This document shows positions 7,741-17,084 of a stretch of 64,000 nucleotides of DNA, piece by piece. The stretch spans positions 107,700 to 171,699 of the forward strand of contig CAKOVS010000003.1 in assembly GCA_934122085.1 (NCBI GenBank), written 5' to 3'. The notes under the pieces are model-generated. The model was not told where the DNA came from. It searched no databases and saw only the letters and a list, made by a program, of their open reading frames with translations. Made by a program: the position numbers and the translations under genes. The stretch's first letter is position 1, and every line of letters starts with the position of its first letter. This stretch comes from an uncultured Clostridia bacterium. Its GTDB lineage: Bacteria; Bacillota; Clostridia; TANB77; CAG-508.

Positions 7741-9678
7741 TTAAAGTTCAATAAAATTAAATTCAATATTATTATTTTGTAAAATTCTTAATTCCCTAGT
7801 TGTACATGTAAATATAATTATTTGTCTATCTTTAAATTCTTTTGATAAAAATAGCATAATATTTTCCAATCTAATATCATCAAAATATGCAAATGTTTCA
7901 TCTAATATTATCGGTAATTTTTCATTAGATATTTCATCTATAATAGCTAACCTTAATGATAAATAAATTTGATCTATTGTTCCTATACTTAACCTATCTG
8001 CTGATACATAGTTACCATTTGGCAATTCTACAATTAATCCTTGTTCATCATTAAATAAAATATTATTATATTTTCCATTAGTTATTTTTGAAATATTTTC
8101 TGATAATTTTTTGTTAAACTCAGGATTAATATTTTCTTTTAATTTTTCATATGCCTTTTCAATTGTTTCTTTTACTAACTCAATTGCATCATTCTCTTCT
8201 TTTAATTCATTTAATTGGTTTCCTAGTATTTCTTGCTCTTCTTCTAATCTTACAATTTCACTAGATTGTTCTTCAAATTCTTCTTGTTTTATTTCTAATT
8301 TTGTTAATTCATTACTTGAATTTTCAATCATTGTTTGTAATATATTTATTTTTTTTTCAATATCATTTTCATTAAATATTTCATTTATTTTTTCTATATT
8401 AAAAATATCTGAATATTTATCAAATATTTTTTTCTTTTCAATATTTAATAAATATATATTTTTATTTTTTTCTTTTTCAATTTGTTCTTCCATTATTTTT
8501 GAATTATTATCTAATAAATTTAATTGATTTTTTAATTTATTAATTTCATTTTCATTATTTTCTATATTATTATTATTTTGTTTTTCTAATTCTTTTATTT
8601 TTTTATTTATTGTTCTTATTTTTAAATAATAAATAATTAAATAAATTGGTATTATAAATATAATTAAATATTTTATTATTTTATTTTTTATCAAATAAAT
8701 CCAAATTAAATTAATTATTAATATAAATAAAATTATATTATATTTTTTTATTTTTTTGTTTTTAAATTGTTTTTTATTTTCAATTAATTTATTATTTTTT
8801 ATTTTATTATAATTATTATTTTCAAAATTAATATTTTTATTTATTATATTTTTATTGTTATTATTTTCTTGAATTATTTTTTCTTTTATTTTTATTTTTT
8901 CATTATTAATTTCATTTTTATTAAAAATATTTTTTACATCTAAAAATAAATTAATTTTATTTTTATTTTCATTTATTTCTTTTTTTAATTGATTTATTTT
9001 TTCTTGATTTTCTTCTTTTAAATTTTGTTCAATTTTTAATCGATTTATTTTTTCTTGATTTTCTTCATATTTTTTATTAATAATATTTATTGGTCTTTCT
9101 TTTGTTCTTTCTGTTCCAATTTTCTCTAATTGCAATTTATTTAATTTATCTATCGTTTCTTTATATGAAATGTTATCTTGTCCTGTTCCCAACATGTTAG
9201 AAATTTTTTGTAGTAACATTTCCTTTATATCTTTTCCAAATTTTACCTCTTGTTGTAATGATATTGATGTTGCTAAAAACATTTTTGAATCAATATTTGT
9301 TTGCTCTTGAAAAAATTCATTTCCATTTTTTTTATTTATATTAAATTTATTTGATATTTCTTCTCCTTGTTCATTAAATATATTTGGATTTTTTTTATTA
9401 AATTCTCTATATATTTCATATTTATTTTTATTATCTAATTCATATGTTATTTTTCCTGAAAATTCATCACTGTCCCATGGTTTATATTTTTCATAATCTG
9501 ATATTTCTTTTCCATTTTTATTTTTTTGTGTTCCATATAATATATTAAAAATAAAATTTAAAATTGTTGATTTTCCACTTTCGTTTTTTCCATAAATAAT
9601 ATTTAAATTATTATTTAATTTTATTTCTTTATTTTTTATTTTTCCATATGAATTTATTTTTATTTTATTTATTTTCAA
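7741..9678 (-). CDS. YhaN-like SMC/Rad50-type ATPase, partner of YhaO
   Basis: An ABC/SMC-type ATPase with an N-terminal Walker A (GKNESGKST, about residue 35) and C-terminal Walker B (LPIILDETFAYFDD). Two Lys/Glu/Asn-rich coiled-coil segments separate these, interrupted near the middle by a short hydrophobic hairpin of two helices. That order fits the YhaN family, which pairs with the YhaO nuclease in Firmicutes in an SbcCD-like DNA-end processing role. I favour the TTG at 9676-9678 as start: GGAGGG lies six bases upstream and the protein then begins MKINKIKINSYGKI as in the family. The in-frame ATG at 9693 lies upstream of that site. The middle third is built almost only of Asn, Lys, Ile and Glu. 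Confidence 0.8.
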   Translation of the reverse strand: MKINKIKINSYGKIKNKEIKLNNNLNIIYGKNESGKSTILNFIFNILYGTQKNKNGKEISDYEKYKPWDSDEFSGKITYELDNKNKYEIYREFNKKNPNIFNEQGEEISNKFNINKKNGNEFFQEQTNIDSKMFLATSISLQQEVKFGKDIKEMLLQKISNMLGTGQDNISYKETIDKLNKLQLEKIGTERTKERPINIINKKYEENQEKINRLKIEQNLKEENQEKINQLKKEINENKNKINLFLDVKNIFNKNEINNEKIKIKEKIIQENNNNKNIINKNINFENNNYNKIKNNKLIENKKQFKNKKIKKYNIILFILIINLIWIYLIKNKIIKYLIIFIIPIYLIIYYLKIRTINKKIKELEKQNNNNIENNENEINKLKNQLNLLDNNSKIMEEQIEKEKNKNIYLLNIEKKKIFDKYSDIFNIEKINEIFNENDIEKKINILQTMIENSSNELTKLEIKQEEFEEQSSEIVRLEEEQEILGNQLNELKEENDAIELVKETIEKAYEKLKENINPEFNKKLSENISKITNGKYNNILFNDEQGLIVELPNGNYVSADRLSIGTIDQIYLSLRLAIIDEISNEKLPIILDETFAYFDDIRLENIMLFLSKEFKDRQIIIFTCTTRELRILQNNNIEFNFIEL

Positions 9679-9698
9679 AATAAATCCCTCCATATTAT

Positions 9699-10763
9699 TT
9701 AACTTAAAATTTCTAGTCCTATTTCTAATGCTTTTTCTATTATTTTTTCGTTATAATTATTTTTATTGTTTAATAATTCTTTTACAAATAATCCTTTTAA
9801 ATTATTTTCTTGAATTATTTTTTCTATATTATAATTTATTTTTGTATTATTTTTTATTTTTATTATTTTTTCATCTAAATAATATTTATATATTTCATTA
9901 ATATTTATTTCAAAATTTCTTTTTCCAATTAATATTATTTCATATAATTTATTTTCTTCTAAATTAATTGAATTTATTTTTTCGATTATTTCTTCTATTG
10001 AATTTAATTCTGTACAATCCAATTCTTGTTTTTTAAATTCCAATTCATCCAATTTAATAAATTCTAATTTATTTCCTAATTTAGAAATTTCTCCTGTTAC
10101 CATTCCATGTTCACCCAATTCATCAAATCCCATTGCTATGGTAGAACCAGAATATATTATTTTTCCATCGTTTTTAAAATTATTTTTGTGTATATGTCCT
10201 AAAGCAATATAATCAAAACCTTTTTCTTGCAACATTCTTGTACTCATTGAATTATATTGCATATCTTCTAAGTTCGCCCCATCTAGAGTTCCATGAATTA
10301 CTAATATATTTATTTTGTTTGGATTTGATATTTTTAAATCTCTAAAATTCAAATTTGAGCAGTAAAAATCATCAAAGCCATATCCATATATATCTATATC
10401 ATCTGTTTCTATCATTTCAAATTTAGGACCAAATATATGAACATTTTTATTCCAACAAAAATTGCTATAATATGAATTTTTTAATACTGGATCATGATTA
10501 CCTGGTGAAATAAATATTTGCGTATCATTTATCTCTGAAAATAATCTATTTATATATTCAATTGTTGAACTTCTTATATATTGATTTTCATACAAATCTC
10601 CTGCAATAAAAAAATATTTTATATTATTTTCTTTTATATAATTAATTATCTTTCTTAATATAACTCTTTGATCATATCTTCTTTGCTCTCCAATTCCTAT
10701 TTTGTCTGAAAGCATTTTAAATTGCATATCAAAATGCATATCTGCTATATGTACAAATCTCAT
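9699..10763 (-). CDS. YhaO/SbcD-like metallophosphoesterase, DNA repair exonuclease
   Basis: A 354-residue calcineurin-like phosphoesterase. All metal-binding motifs are present in order: ADMHFD (residues 8-13), FIAGDLYE (about 52-59), PGNHDP (about 89-94), IHGT (about 158) and GHIHKNN (about 193). This is the Mre11/SbcD layout with a C-terminal lysine-rich capping part. It ends just before the YhaN-like ATPase gene (20 bases to the TTG start), so the two make one transcription unit and presumably one complex acting on DNA ends. The start ATG has AAGGG about ten bases upstream. Confidence 0.85.
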   Translation of the reverse strand: MRFVHIADMHFDMQFKMLSDKIGIGEQRRYDQRVILRKIINYIKENNIKYFFIAGDLYENQYIRSSTIEYINRLFSEINDTQIFISPGNHDPVLKNSYYSNFCWNKNVHIFGPKFEMIETDDIDIYGYGFDDFYCSNLNFRDLKISNPNKINILVIHGTLDGANLEDMQYNSMSTRMLQEKGFDYIALGHIHKNNFKNDGKIIYSGSTIAMGFDELGEHGMVTGEISKLGNKLEFIKLDELEFKKQELDCTELNSIEEIIEKINSINLEENKLYEIILIGKRNFEININEIYKYYLDEKIIKIKNNTKINYNIEKIIQENNLKGLFVKELLNNKNNYNEKIIEKALEIGLEILS

Positions 10764-10876
10764 TATATATTTTCCCTTCTTTCGTTAATTTTTATGTAAT
10801 TATTTTATTATATTTATTTTGTTTTTTCAATACTTTTTAGAACTTTTGTTTTCTTTTTGTGTAAAATTCAAAAAGA

Positions 10877-10907
10877 AAAAATGCCTACCTCTAAGATAGA
10901 CATTTTA
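10877..10907 (-). terminator. Terminator of the virD4 operon
   Basis: Imperfect hairpin AAAATGTCTATC...GGTAGGCATTTT, followed by a U-run on the minus strand, directly after the stop at 10917. Confidence 0.75.
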
Positions 10908-10916
10908 ATTCATTTT

Positions 10917-12962
10917 TTATTCTTCATCAATTGGTCCAAATAATTCATCAAATTTAGCTTCTAACTCTTTTTGTAAATCATATGAATCCTCTTCATCTGT
11001 TATTATTGGTGCTTTTTTACTCTTTTCTGCTAGTTCTAAATTATCCAAGCTAATCATATCATTATTTGTTGTATTTGAATTCTCTGATGTTTGACTTAAT
11101 TTTGTATTATCTACTGCTTCTTTCTTTGCTGTTTCATCTTTTTGACTACTAGAATCATCATCAAACAAATCATCTAATGATTCTACCTTTAAATTTTGCG
11201 CTTCTTTTTCAGCTTTATCTTCAGTCCATGGATTATATGGATTAAATTTTCTCCAATTTCCACGTTGAATTTCGCCAATATCATTATGACTTATTTCTGA
11301 ATTTTTTAAACTATTAAACATGTTTTTATGTTTAAAATAATAAAATTTATTTGCTTTAACTGGTTTTATACCTTTTTCAAAAACAATACATAAATCATTA
11401 TCTAATCTTCTTAATTCATCAGGTGTCATTAATGCTCTTGCCATAACTTGATCTGAATCACTTGTTCCTGTTCTATGATGTTGCTTATCTCTACTTACAG
11501 AAATACTTTCTCTTTCAATTGTCTTTTCCCCTAATGCTTTAGAGAAATATTCTACTGTTTTATATGAGTTACTTCCTAAAAATACATGTGTATCACAGTT
11601 ACCAATAATTGTTTCATATGATTTATCATATATAGCCTCTAATTGGTCCAAATTCTGTAATATTACACTAAATGATATTTTTCTACTTCTTGAAGTTGAT
11701 ATTTTTTTATCAAAATCTGGTATCTTTCCTATATTGGCAAACTCATCTAGTATAAAATATGTTGGCACTTTTAGTCTTCCCCCATTATCATCAGCAAAAT
11801 TGTACAATTGTTGAATCATTTGTGAGAAAAATATTGTTAGTAAGAAATCATATGCAGCATGAGTATCTGATGATATTACATATACTGCCGTTTTTTTACT
11901 TCCTATATCTTCAAATTTTATTGTATCTGTTGAAGTTAATTCTGCAATTTCCTTTGAGTCAAATTTTCCTAGTTTTGATTGTAATGTACTTAATATAGAA
12001 CTATATGTCTTTTCAGGTGCTATTTCTATTGATTTATAATTCATTCTTGCTGGATGGTCATATGGTAATTTACTTATCAATTCTGTAAGTAAATTACTAC
12101 CTCCATTTGAGTTTGCTGCTCTTACAAGTTCTGCACAACTTGCTAAGTTTTGTTCTTCTTCTGGTCTTGCTGCCATTAAATAATATATTAATGCTTTTAA
12201 TAACATTTCTGCAGAGTCATCCCAAAATGGATCTGACCCTCCTCCGTCTGTTTTTTGCCCTTTTACTATTGTATTTGCTATTACGTCTACATCTATCTCT
12301 GAGGATATATGCATTAATGGATTATATCCATCACTATATTGTGGTTTTACTAAATTTAATACTTTTATTTCATAACCATGTTGTTTTAAATAACCGGCTG
12401 TCCTATCATAAAGTTCTCCTTTGGGGTCTGTAAACACATATGACCCTAACATTTGAAACGCATTTGGTATTGAATAAGATGCTGATTTACCAGAACCAGA
12501 ACCTCCGACTACCAATACATTAACATTTCCTCTTTTATCAACTGGTAAATAATTGTCTTCTGCTAATATAATTCCTTTTTTATTATTTAAAACAGTATAT
12601 TGTTCACCATTTCTACTCCAATCACTTGAACCATGTTCCATATCTGTATATTCATTTTTTGGAGCTGATTTTATTAATCCTATTATCATTAATATTGCAT
12701 ATAATATTGAAAACAATCCTACATTTTTTAAATATTGTCCCCATATTTTTTGCGTTGACAAAATTCCTATTGATTTGCCTAAGTGTTGTATTGAATCAAT
12801 TATTACTTCAATACCTTTTGTTATATCATGTTGTATTTGTGCTTCATGTACCCCAATAGTTAATGGCATGACTAATACTATGGATATAAATACCCATAGT
12901 ATAGCAAAAATTATATAATATTTCTTTGTTTTTCTTATTGCTCCCGAAATTTTGTAATTCAT
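10917..12962 (-). CDS. virD4: VirD4/TraG-type coupling ATPase of a type IV secretion system
   Basis: A 681-residue membrane-bound ATPase. Two N-terminal membrane helices (about 17-38 and 82-98) precede the ATPase domain. Walker A is GGSGSGKS (153-160), the downstream block is VFTDPKGELYDRTAGYL and Walker B is YFILDEFANIGKIPDF, all diagnostic of VirD4/TraG (T4CP) proteins. T4CPs deliver substrates to a T4SS channel. A disordered acidic, Ser/Asp/Lys-rich tail (about 560-680) may help bind substrates. It is the last gene of a three-gene unit with two unknown small genes. No T4SS structural gene is adjacent, but a T4SS lacking its own VirD4 lies at 43.7-59.4 kb, so this is its likely partner (inferred). 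Confidence 0.9.
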   Translation of the reverse strand: MNYKISGAIRKTKKYYIIFAILWVFISIVLVMPLTIGVHEAQIQHDITKGIEVIIDSIQHLGKSIGILSTQKIWGQYLKNVGLFSILYAILMIIGLIKSAPKNEYTDMEHGSSDWSRNGEQYTVLNNKKGIILAEDNYLPVDKRGNVNVLVVGGSGSGKSASYSIPNAFQMLGSYVFTDPKGELYDRTAGYLKQHGYEIKVLNLVKPQYSDGYNPLMHISSEIDVDVIANTIVKGQKTDGGGSDPFWDDSAEMLLKALIYYLMAARPEEEQNLASCAELVRAANSNGGSNLLTELISKLPYDHPARMNYKSIEIAPEKTYSSILSTLQSKLGKFDSKEIAELTSTDTIKFEDIGSKKTAVYVISSDTHAAYDFLLTIFFSQMIQQLYNFADDNGGRLKVPTYFILDEFANIGKIPDFDKKISTSRSRKISFSVILQNLDQLEAIYDKSYETIIGNCDTHVFLGSNSYKTVEYFSKALGEKTIERESISVSRDKQHHRTGTSDSDQVMARALMTPDELRRLDNDLCIVFEKGIKPVKANKFYYFKHKNMFNSLKNSEISHNDIGEIQRGNWRKFNPYNPWTEDKAEKEAQNLKVESLDDLFDDDSSSQKDETAKKEAVDNTKLSQTSENSNTTNNDMISLDNLELAEKSKKAPIITDEEDSYDLQKELEAKFDELFGPIDEE

Positions 12963-12986
12963 ATGTAAATCACCTTCTCTTTTGTT

Positions 12987-13193
12987 TTATTTTGATAATT
13001 CTTCTGTTGTTTGTTTTTGCTTACTATTATTATATGCTGGTATTGTCATATAATTTGTTGTTAACGTTTCTCTAGTTGCTGCTCCTTTTGCTTTAATTTT
13101 TATATTTTCTCTTTCTTTACTTATTCCTGCAAAACATAAAATTGTCTTATTCATTCCAGCAGCTTCTCTAGTTTCTACTGTGTGATTTCCCAT
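12987..13193 (-). CDS. Small unknown protein of the virD4 operon
   Basis: A 68-residue, basic protein without membrane helix or signal peptide; family not recognised. It has an excellent ribosome binding site (AAGGAGG nine bases before ATG) and lies 19 bases from the gene before and 24 from virD4. That supports a real, co-transcribed gene. The sequence has one cysteine and a threonine-rich middle (ATRETLTTNYMT). Its position suggests a role with the coupling protein, such as an adaptor, but nothing in the sequence proves it. Confidence 0.65.
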   Translation of the reverse strand: MGNHTVETREAAGMNKTILCFAGISKERENIKIKAKGAATRETLTTNYMTIPAYNNSKQKQTTEELSK

Positions 13194-13212
13194 AGTAAAA
13201 TATCCTCCTTAA

Positions 13213-13728
13213 TTACTCACCTCTTACTTCAAATGCAAAGTAAGACTTATTTGGTTTTAATTTACACTTTCCCTTTACTTTATTTTCATTTTCATCAAAA
13301 TAAAGTCTAGGTTTTATTTCTTCTGTAGTTTCAGGATCAATTACACAAATATCTCTTCTCAAATTTGGTGTATAATTAAATTCTTTAAATTCTTGTTCTT
13401 CTTCTGAATATAATGTATCAAACCTAAATGCTGATGGATTTTTTCCGATTCTCACTTCATCATCGATTAATATTCCAGAATTAATAATAACTTTATCACC
13501 TGCAAATGATAAAATTGCTAATTGATTTCCTTGTGGTTGTGGATCATCAACATAAAAAGTTTTTCTTCTTGATTCTCCTCTAATTTCCTCTGAGCACTCC
13601 AATCTTTCAACTGTATACTTTGGATAATCTTTTAAAAACTCTTTTTTGGTTTTATATATTTGATAAATAACTGTACTTACTCCTTTTGGATCTGTTATAC
13701 TAAAATGCTTTCCTTGTAACATATCCAT
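13213..13728 (-). CDS. Unknown protein, first gene of the virD4 operon
   Basis: About 171 residues, soluble, predicted mostly beta, rich in charged residues; family not recognised. The frame is open 20 codons upstream, but the ATG at 13726-13728 (MDMLQGKHFSITDPKG) has AGAGG nine bases before it and the consensus promoter lies just 66 bases away. It is followed after 19 bases by the 68-residue gene and then virD4. The gene order suggests a substrate-recognition or accessory role for the coupling ATPase; this is inferred from context only. Confidence 0.7.
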   Translation of the reverse strand: MDMLQGKHFSITDPKGVSTVIYQIYKTKKEFLKDYPKYTVERLECSEEIRGESRRKTFYVDDPQPQGNQLAILSFAGDKVIINSGILIDDEVRIGKNPSAFRFDTLYSEEEQEFKEFNYTPNLRRDICVIDPETTEEIKPRLYFDENENKVKGKCKLKPNKSYFAFEVRGE

Positions 13729-13793
13729 TTTATTTACCTCTCTTTCTATGTTAACCCATAGTCTTATCTTATGTTTACCGACAACCATATTTT

Positions 13794-13822
13794 ATTATAC
13801 ATCTTATATGCCTATTTGTCAA
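13794..13822 (-). promoter_or_regulatory. Consensus promoter of the virD4 operon
   Basis: Perfect -35 TTGACA (13817-13822) and -10 TATAAT (13794-13799) with a 17-base spacer. Such a strong sigma-A promoter suggests constitutive expression of the coupling protein unit. Confidence 0.8.
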
Positions 13823-13846
13823 TAGTTTAAAACTTTTTTCGGTATT

Positions 13847-14728
13847 TTAGATACTTCTTGGATTAAATCTTGATATTTCTTTTAATTTTTTAAACATTTC
13901 TTTTTCTTCTGATGTAATTTTTTCTGGAATTACAATTTCTAATTTTCCTATTAAATTTCCTCTTTCACCTTTTGCATTTTTATATCCTTTATTAGGGATT
14001 TCTATTGTTTCACCTGCTTGAACTCCATTTGGTATATATATTTGAGTTTTGGTTCCATCTATTGATTCAACTTTTGCTTTAGTTCCCAATACCGCTTCCC
14101 ATGGTGTTATTGGAATTATAGTTGATAAATTTATTCCATCTAATTTAAACTTTTTACTATCTTCTATATTTATTTTTATGAACATGTCTCCATTTTTACC
14201 ACCATTTTTGCCAGTCTTGCCTTGTCCCATTAATCTTATTTTTTCATTTTCCTGTACACCTTCTGGTAATTTTATTGTAATTGTTTTATCTTTATTTTCT
14301 AAATCTTTAAATACAATTGTTTTGTTTGCTCCGTAAAATCCTTCTTCAAGTGATATATTTATTTCTGTTTCAATATCTTCACCTCTTATTGCTGGTTCAT
14401 TTGGCTTGTCTATACTTTCAGCTATATCTCCGCTTCCAAAAAACATTCCAAATATTTCGCCAGCCATTTGTCCTGAAGTCTTTGTATGATTTAATCTACG
14501 TCCAACATTATAATTCCAAGTTCTATCATATTTTCTTTTGGCTGATGGATTTGAAAGTATTCTGTAAGCTTCATTTACATCTTTTATTTTTTCTTCTGCT
14601 AATTTGTCACCCACATTTACATCTGGATGATATTTTTTCGCTTGTTTTCTATAGGCTGATTTTATTTGATCTATTGTTACTTTATTTGTTTCTAATTCTA
14701 ATATTTTATAGTAATTCTTAAATTTCAT
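13847..14728 (-). CDS. DnaJ-family co-chaperone, type B (no zinc finger)
   Basis: A 293-residue Hsp40. The J domain (residues 4-66) carries the HPD motif in KKYHPDVNVGD, needed to stimulate DnaK ATPase. A short linker leads straight into the two C-terminal substrate-binding beta domains (about 110-290; EINISLEEGFYG, TIKLPEGVQENEKIRL, IYIPNGVQAGE). The CxxCxGxG zinc repeats of canonical DnaJ are missing and the G/F region is short. This is therefore a CbpA/DjlB-like type B protein, not the dnaK-operon dnaJ. It sits alone after the murF terminator. Confidence 0.9.
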   Translation of the reverse strand: MKFKNYYKILELETNKVTIDQIKSAYRKQAKKYHPDVNVGDKLAEEKIKDVNEAYRILSNPSAKRKYDRTWNYNVGRRLNHTKTSGQMAGEIFGMFFGSGDIAESIDKPNEPAIRGEDIETEINISLEEGFYGANKTIVFKDLENKDKTITIKLPEGVQENEKIRLMGQGKTGKNGGKNGDMFIKINIEDSKKFKLDGINLSTIIPITPWEAVLGTKAKVESIDGTKTQIYIPNGVQAGETIEIPNKGYKNAKGERGNLIGKLEIVIPEKITSEEKEMFKKLKEISRFNPRSI

Positions 14729-14750
14729 TTGACATCCTCCAATTAAATTT

Positions 14751-14793
14751 TTCTAAAAAAATTGGTATTCACATTATACCAATTCTTTTAGAA
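14751..14793 (-). terminator. Terminator of murF
   Basis: Eighteen-base arms (TTCTAAAAAAATTGGTAT with one mismatch to its partner) around a 7-base loop, starting 5 bases after the murF stop, U-rich on the 3' side. Confidence 0.75.
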
Positions 14794-14798
14794 AAAAT

Positions 14799-16166
14799 CT
14801 ATAGTTTTTGACAAATTTCATAAAATTTCATGCCATTTGAAGCTTTTATTAAAACTACATCTCCTTCTCTTAAAATTTCTTTCAATTTGCTTAAAATTTC
14901 TTCATTATTTTGTAACAAAATACATTGTGTTTTTTTATTTTTACTTGCTTTTGAAATAATATCTTTTGCAAATTTTCCTCTGCATATTAATATATCTATA
15001 TTATTATTTGCTACTTCCTCACCAACTTTTTCATGTAACTCCTTAGAAAATTCTCCTAATTCTAACATATCTCCTAAAACAGCAATTTTCCTCAAATCCG
15101 TACGGTTTGAAAGATATTTTAAACTTGCTTTCATTGATTCATAACTTGCATTATAACTATCATTTATTAATGTTGCACCATTTTTTAAAGCTCTTATATC
15201 CATTCTCTTTTTTGTTAATTCAAACTTTGATATTCCATTCTGAATTTCTTTTGATGTTAATCCTAACACTTTTCCAACCATAAATCCACATAATGCATTA
15301 TATACAAAATGTTCTCCTCCAACAGGAACATCTATGTTAACTTTTTCTGATAAAGTTTTAGCTACAAATTTACTTTTTTCTTCTCCTAATTCAATTTTTT
15401 CTGCAATTACATCACTTGAATTATTTATTCCGTATGTATGTATTTCAATTTTCTCCTTATTTTCTTCATACCATTTATGTAATAAATCATTATCATTATT
15501 TATTATCACTCTTGGAATTTTCATTCCTTCTAAAATCTCGAGTTTAGCTTTTAATATATTTTCTCTTGACCCTAAATTTCCTATATGTGATGTCCCAATA
15601 TTAGTTATTACAGCTAAAGTTGGTTTTGCTATATTTGTTAATAAACTTATTTCTCCAAAATGATTCATTCCCATTTCTATAACCAATGCTTCATGATCTT
15701 TTAACTTTAATATTGTTAATGGTAATCCTATATTATTATTGTTATTTCCTTCTGTTTTTAATGTCTTATATTTTTGACTCACTACACTTGCTATTATATC
15801 TTTTGTACTTGTTTTTCCTACACTTCCTGTAACAGCAATTACTGGGATATTATATAAACTTCTTTTATATTTTGCAATTTCATATAATGCTTCTAATGTA
15901 TCTTCAACTTGTATTATAGTTTTGTCTTTATATTTTTCTTTTTCTTCTTTTGATATTTGTATATTAGAAATTATTACAGCCGTAGCTCCTGCATCTAGTG
16001 CTTGGTTCCAAAAATTACTTCCATCAAATTTTTCTCCTTTTATTCCAATATATATATCACCTTTTTGTATTGTTCTTGTATCTTTTGAAAAATTTTCAAC
16101 TTCTAATTCTTCATTTCCAAATAACATTTTTCCTTTTGTAACCTTTAATATTTCTTTTATTTTCAT
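14799..16166 (-). CDS. murF: UDP-N-acetylmuramoyl-tripeptide--D-alanyl-D-alanine ligase
   Basis: A 455-residue Mur ligase that adds D-Ala-D-Ala to UDP-MurNAc-tripeptide, the last cytoplasmic step of peptidoglycan precursor synthesis. The ATP loop is GSVGKTSTKD (about 113-122). Other Mur motifs are EMGMNHFGEI, NDSYNASYESMKAS (specific for MurF) and VLGDMLELGE. The N-terminal domain with FSKDTRTIQKGDIYIGIKG is the MurF uridine-binding domain. Full family length. It has its own promoter (TTGCAA-17-TATAAT) and terminator, so it is separate from ddl and the dcw cluster. Confidence 0.95.
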   Translation of the reverse strand: MKIKEILKVTKGKMLFGNEELEVENFSKDTRTIQKGDIYIGIKGEKFDGSNFWNQALDAGATAVIISNIQISKEEKEKYKDKTIIQVEDTLEALYEIAKYKRSLYNIPVIAVTGSVGKTSTKDIIASVVSQKYKTLKTEGNNNNNIGLPLTILKLKDHEALVIEMGMNHFGEISLLTNIAKPTLAVITNIGTSHIGNLGSRENILKAKLEILEGMKIPRVIINNDNDLLHKWYEENKEKIEIHTYGINNSSDVIAEKIELGEEKSKFVAKTLSEKVNIDVPVGGEHFVYNALCGFMVGKVLGLTSKEIQNGISKFELTKKRMDIRALKNGATLINDSYNASYESMKASLKYLSNRTDLRKIAVLGDMLELGEFSKELHEKVGEEVANNNIDILICRGKFAKDIISKASKNKKTQCILLQNNEEILSKLKEILREGDVVLIKASNGMKFYEICQKL

Positions 16167-16204
16167 TCAATTTTCGTCCTTTCGGTATACTATTGTTTTG
16201 ACTT

Positions 16205-16233
16205 ATTATATTCTATTTATTCATAAATTGCAA
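16205..16233 (-). promoter_or_regulatory. Promoter of murF
   Basis: -35 TTGCAA (16228-16233), 17-base spacer, -10 TATAAT (16205-16210), 39 bases before the start codon. Confidence 0.65.
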
Positions 16234-16304
16234 CAAAGAAATTAGTAAGATTTTTTTGGTTTTTATCTCTTTTTTACAAATTGATTATCAAGACCTATAA
16301 TGCC

Positions 16305-16355
16305 AAAAACAAAATACTACTCTTCTTTACAAAGTAGAGTAGTATTTCGTTTTTG
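16305..16355 (-). terminator. Terminator of the unknown gene at 16363
   Basis: Long hairpin with arms AAATACTACTC / GAGTAGTATTT extended by CAAAAAC / GTTTTTG, eight bases after the stop codon; A/T-rich flanks make it usable on both strands. Confidence 0.8.
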
Positions 16356-16362
16356 TGAATGA

Positions 16363-17016
16363 TTATCCGAAGATTATTTCTTTAATTTCCGGAGCTGCTA
16401 TTTCTTCAATCTCTGATTTAGTAACTCCATCTTTATCATACATCAAAAAATTAAAAAAATGAGGTCCATTCCACTTTTGAGAAAACTCAAATACTTCTGC
16501 CAATGCATCAACATAAAATCGTAACCATGTTGATACATCTAACTCAAAAGCAATAATATTCCCAATTTTCCGATGCACTGAAAAAGCATTAAATGTTTCT
16601 AAAACAGCTTTTTGCTTATCAGTAATCTGAGAAGAATCGTTAAGCTTTAACTCGCCATACAGAGTCGCAAAAATCAATTTACTTCCAAAAATAGTTGTTG
16701 CAAACAAAATAAGACCTTTTTCTTTATTGAAAAAAATTATCTTTTCATCTTCAATTGGTTCCTTATATCCTATTCTTGTGAATTTTTTACAATAACCACA
16801 TTTGAATCCTAATTCTTCAGCAATATTGCAAAAATCATGCAACTCCATTCCTGCTTGAGTGTCTCCAATTTTCTTAATATATTCAGATGTAGAATGAGCA
16901 AAATTCAATGCAAGCATTAAACATTCCTCATTCAATTGATCGTCCTGTGTTCCTGTAAATGCTTTTGCTGTTGCCAAAGGATCAAATTGCAAATTAATCC
17001 GGGTTTTTTCATCCAT
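16363..17016 (-). CDS. Unknown 217-residue cytosolic protein
   Basis: Not recognised. The protein is acidic and aromatic-rich, with no signal peptide or clear membrane helix. A CGYCKKF pair of cysteines lies near residue 73, and a hydrophobic strand-like centre follows. The gene has a perfect ribosome binding site (AGGAGG), a consensus promoter (TTGACA-17-TATAAT) and its own strong terminator, so it is a well-defined single-gene unit. Its DNA looks richer in G+C and uses more C-ending codons than the neighbours, like the ABC transporter gene at 4492-6315. The two share a 12-base promoter string, so acquisition from a common source or co-regulation is a fair inference. Confidence 0.75.
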   Translation of the reverse strand: MDEKTRINLQFDPLATAKAFTGTQDDQLNEECLMLALNFAHSTSEYIKKIGDTQAGMELHDFCNIAEELGFKCGYCKKFTRIGYKEPIEDEKIIFFNKEKGLILFATTIFGSKLIFATLYGELKLNDSSQITDKQKAVLETFNAFSVHRKIGNIIAFELDVSTWLRFYVDALAEVFEFSQKWNGPHFFNFLMYDKDGVTKSEIEEIAAPEIKEIIFG

Positions 17017-17084
17017 AATAATCTCCTCCTAGTTTTAAAATAATATTTTTATATGAGGTTTAACTACGCCATTGGCATAAAAGC

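Noticed and set aside
8111..8527. A 138-residue Phe/Ser-rich frame on the plus strand
   Set aside because: Antisense image of the Lys/Glu-rich coiled coil of the YhaN-like gene.
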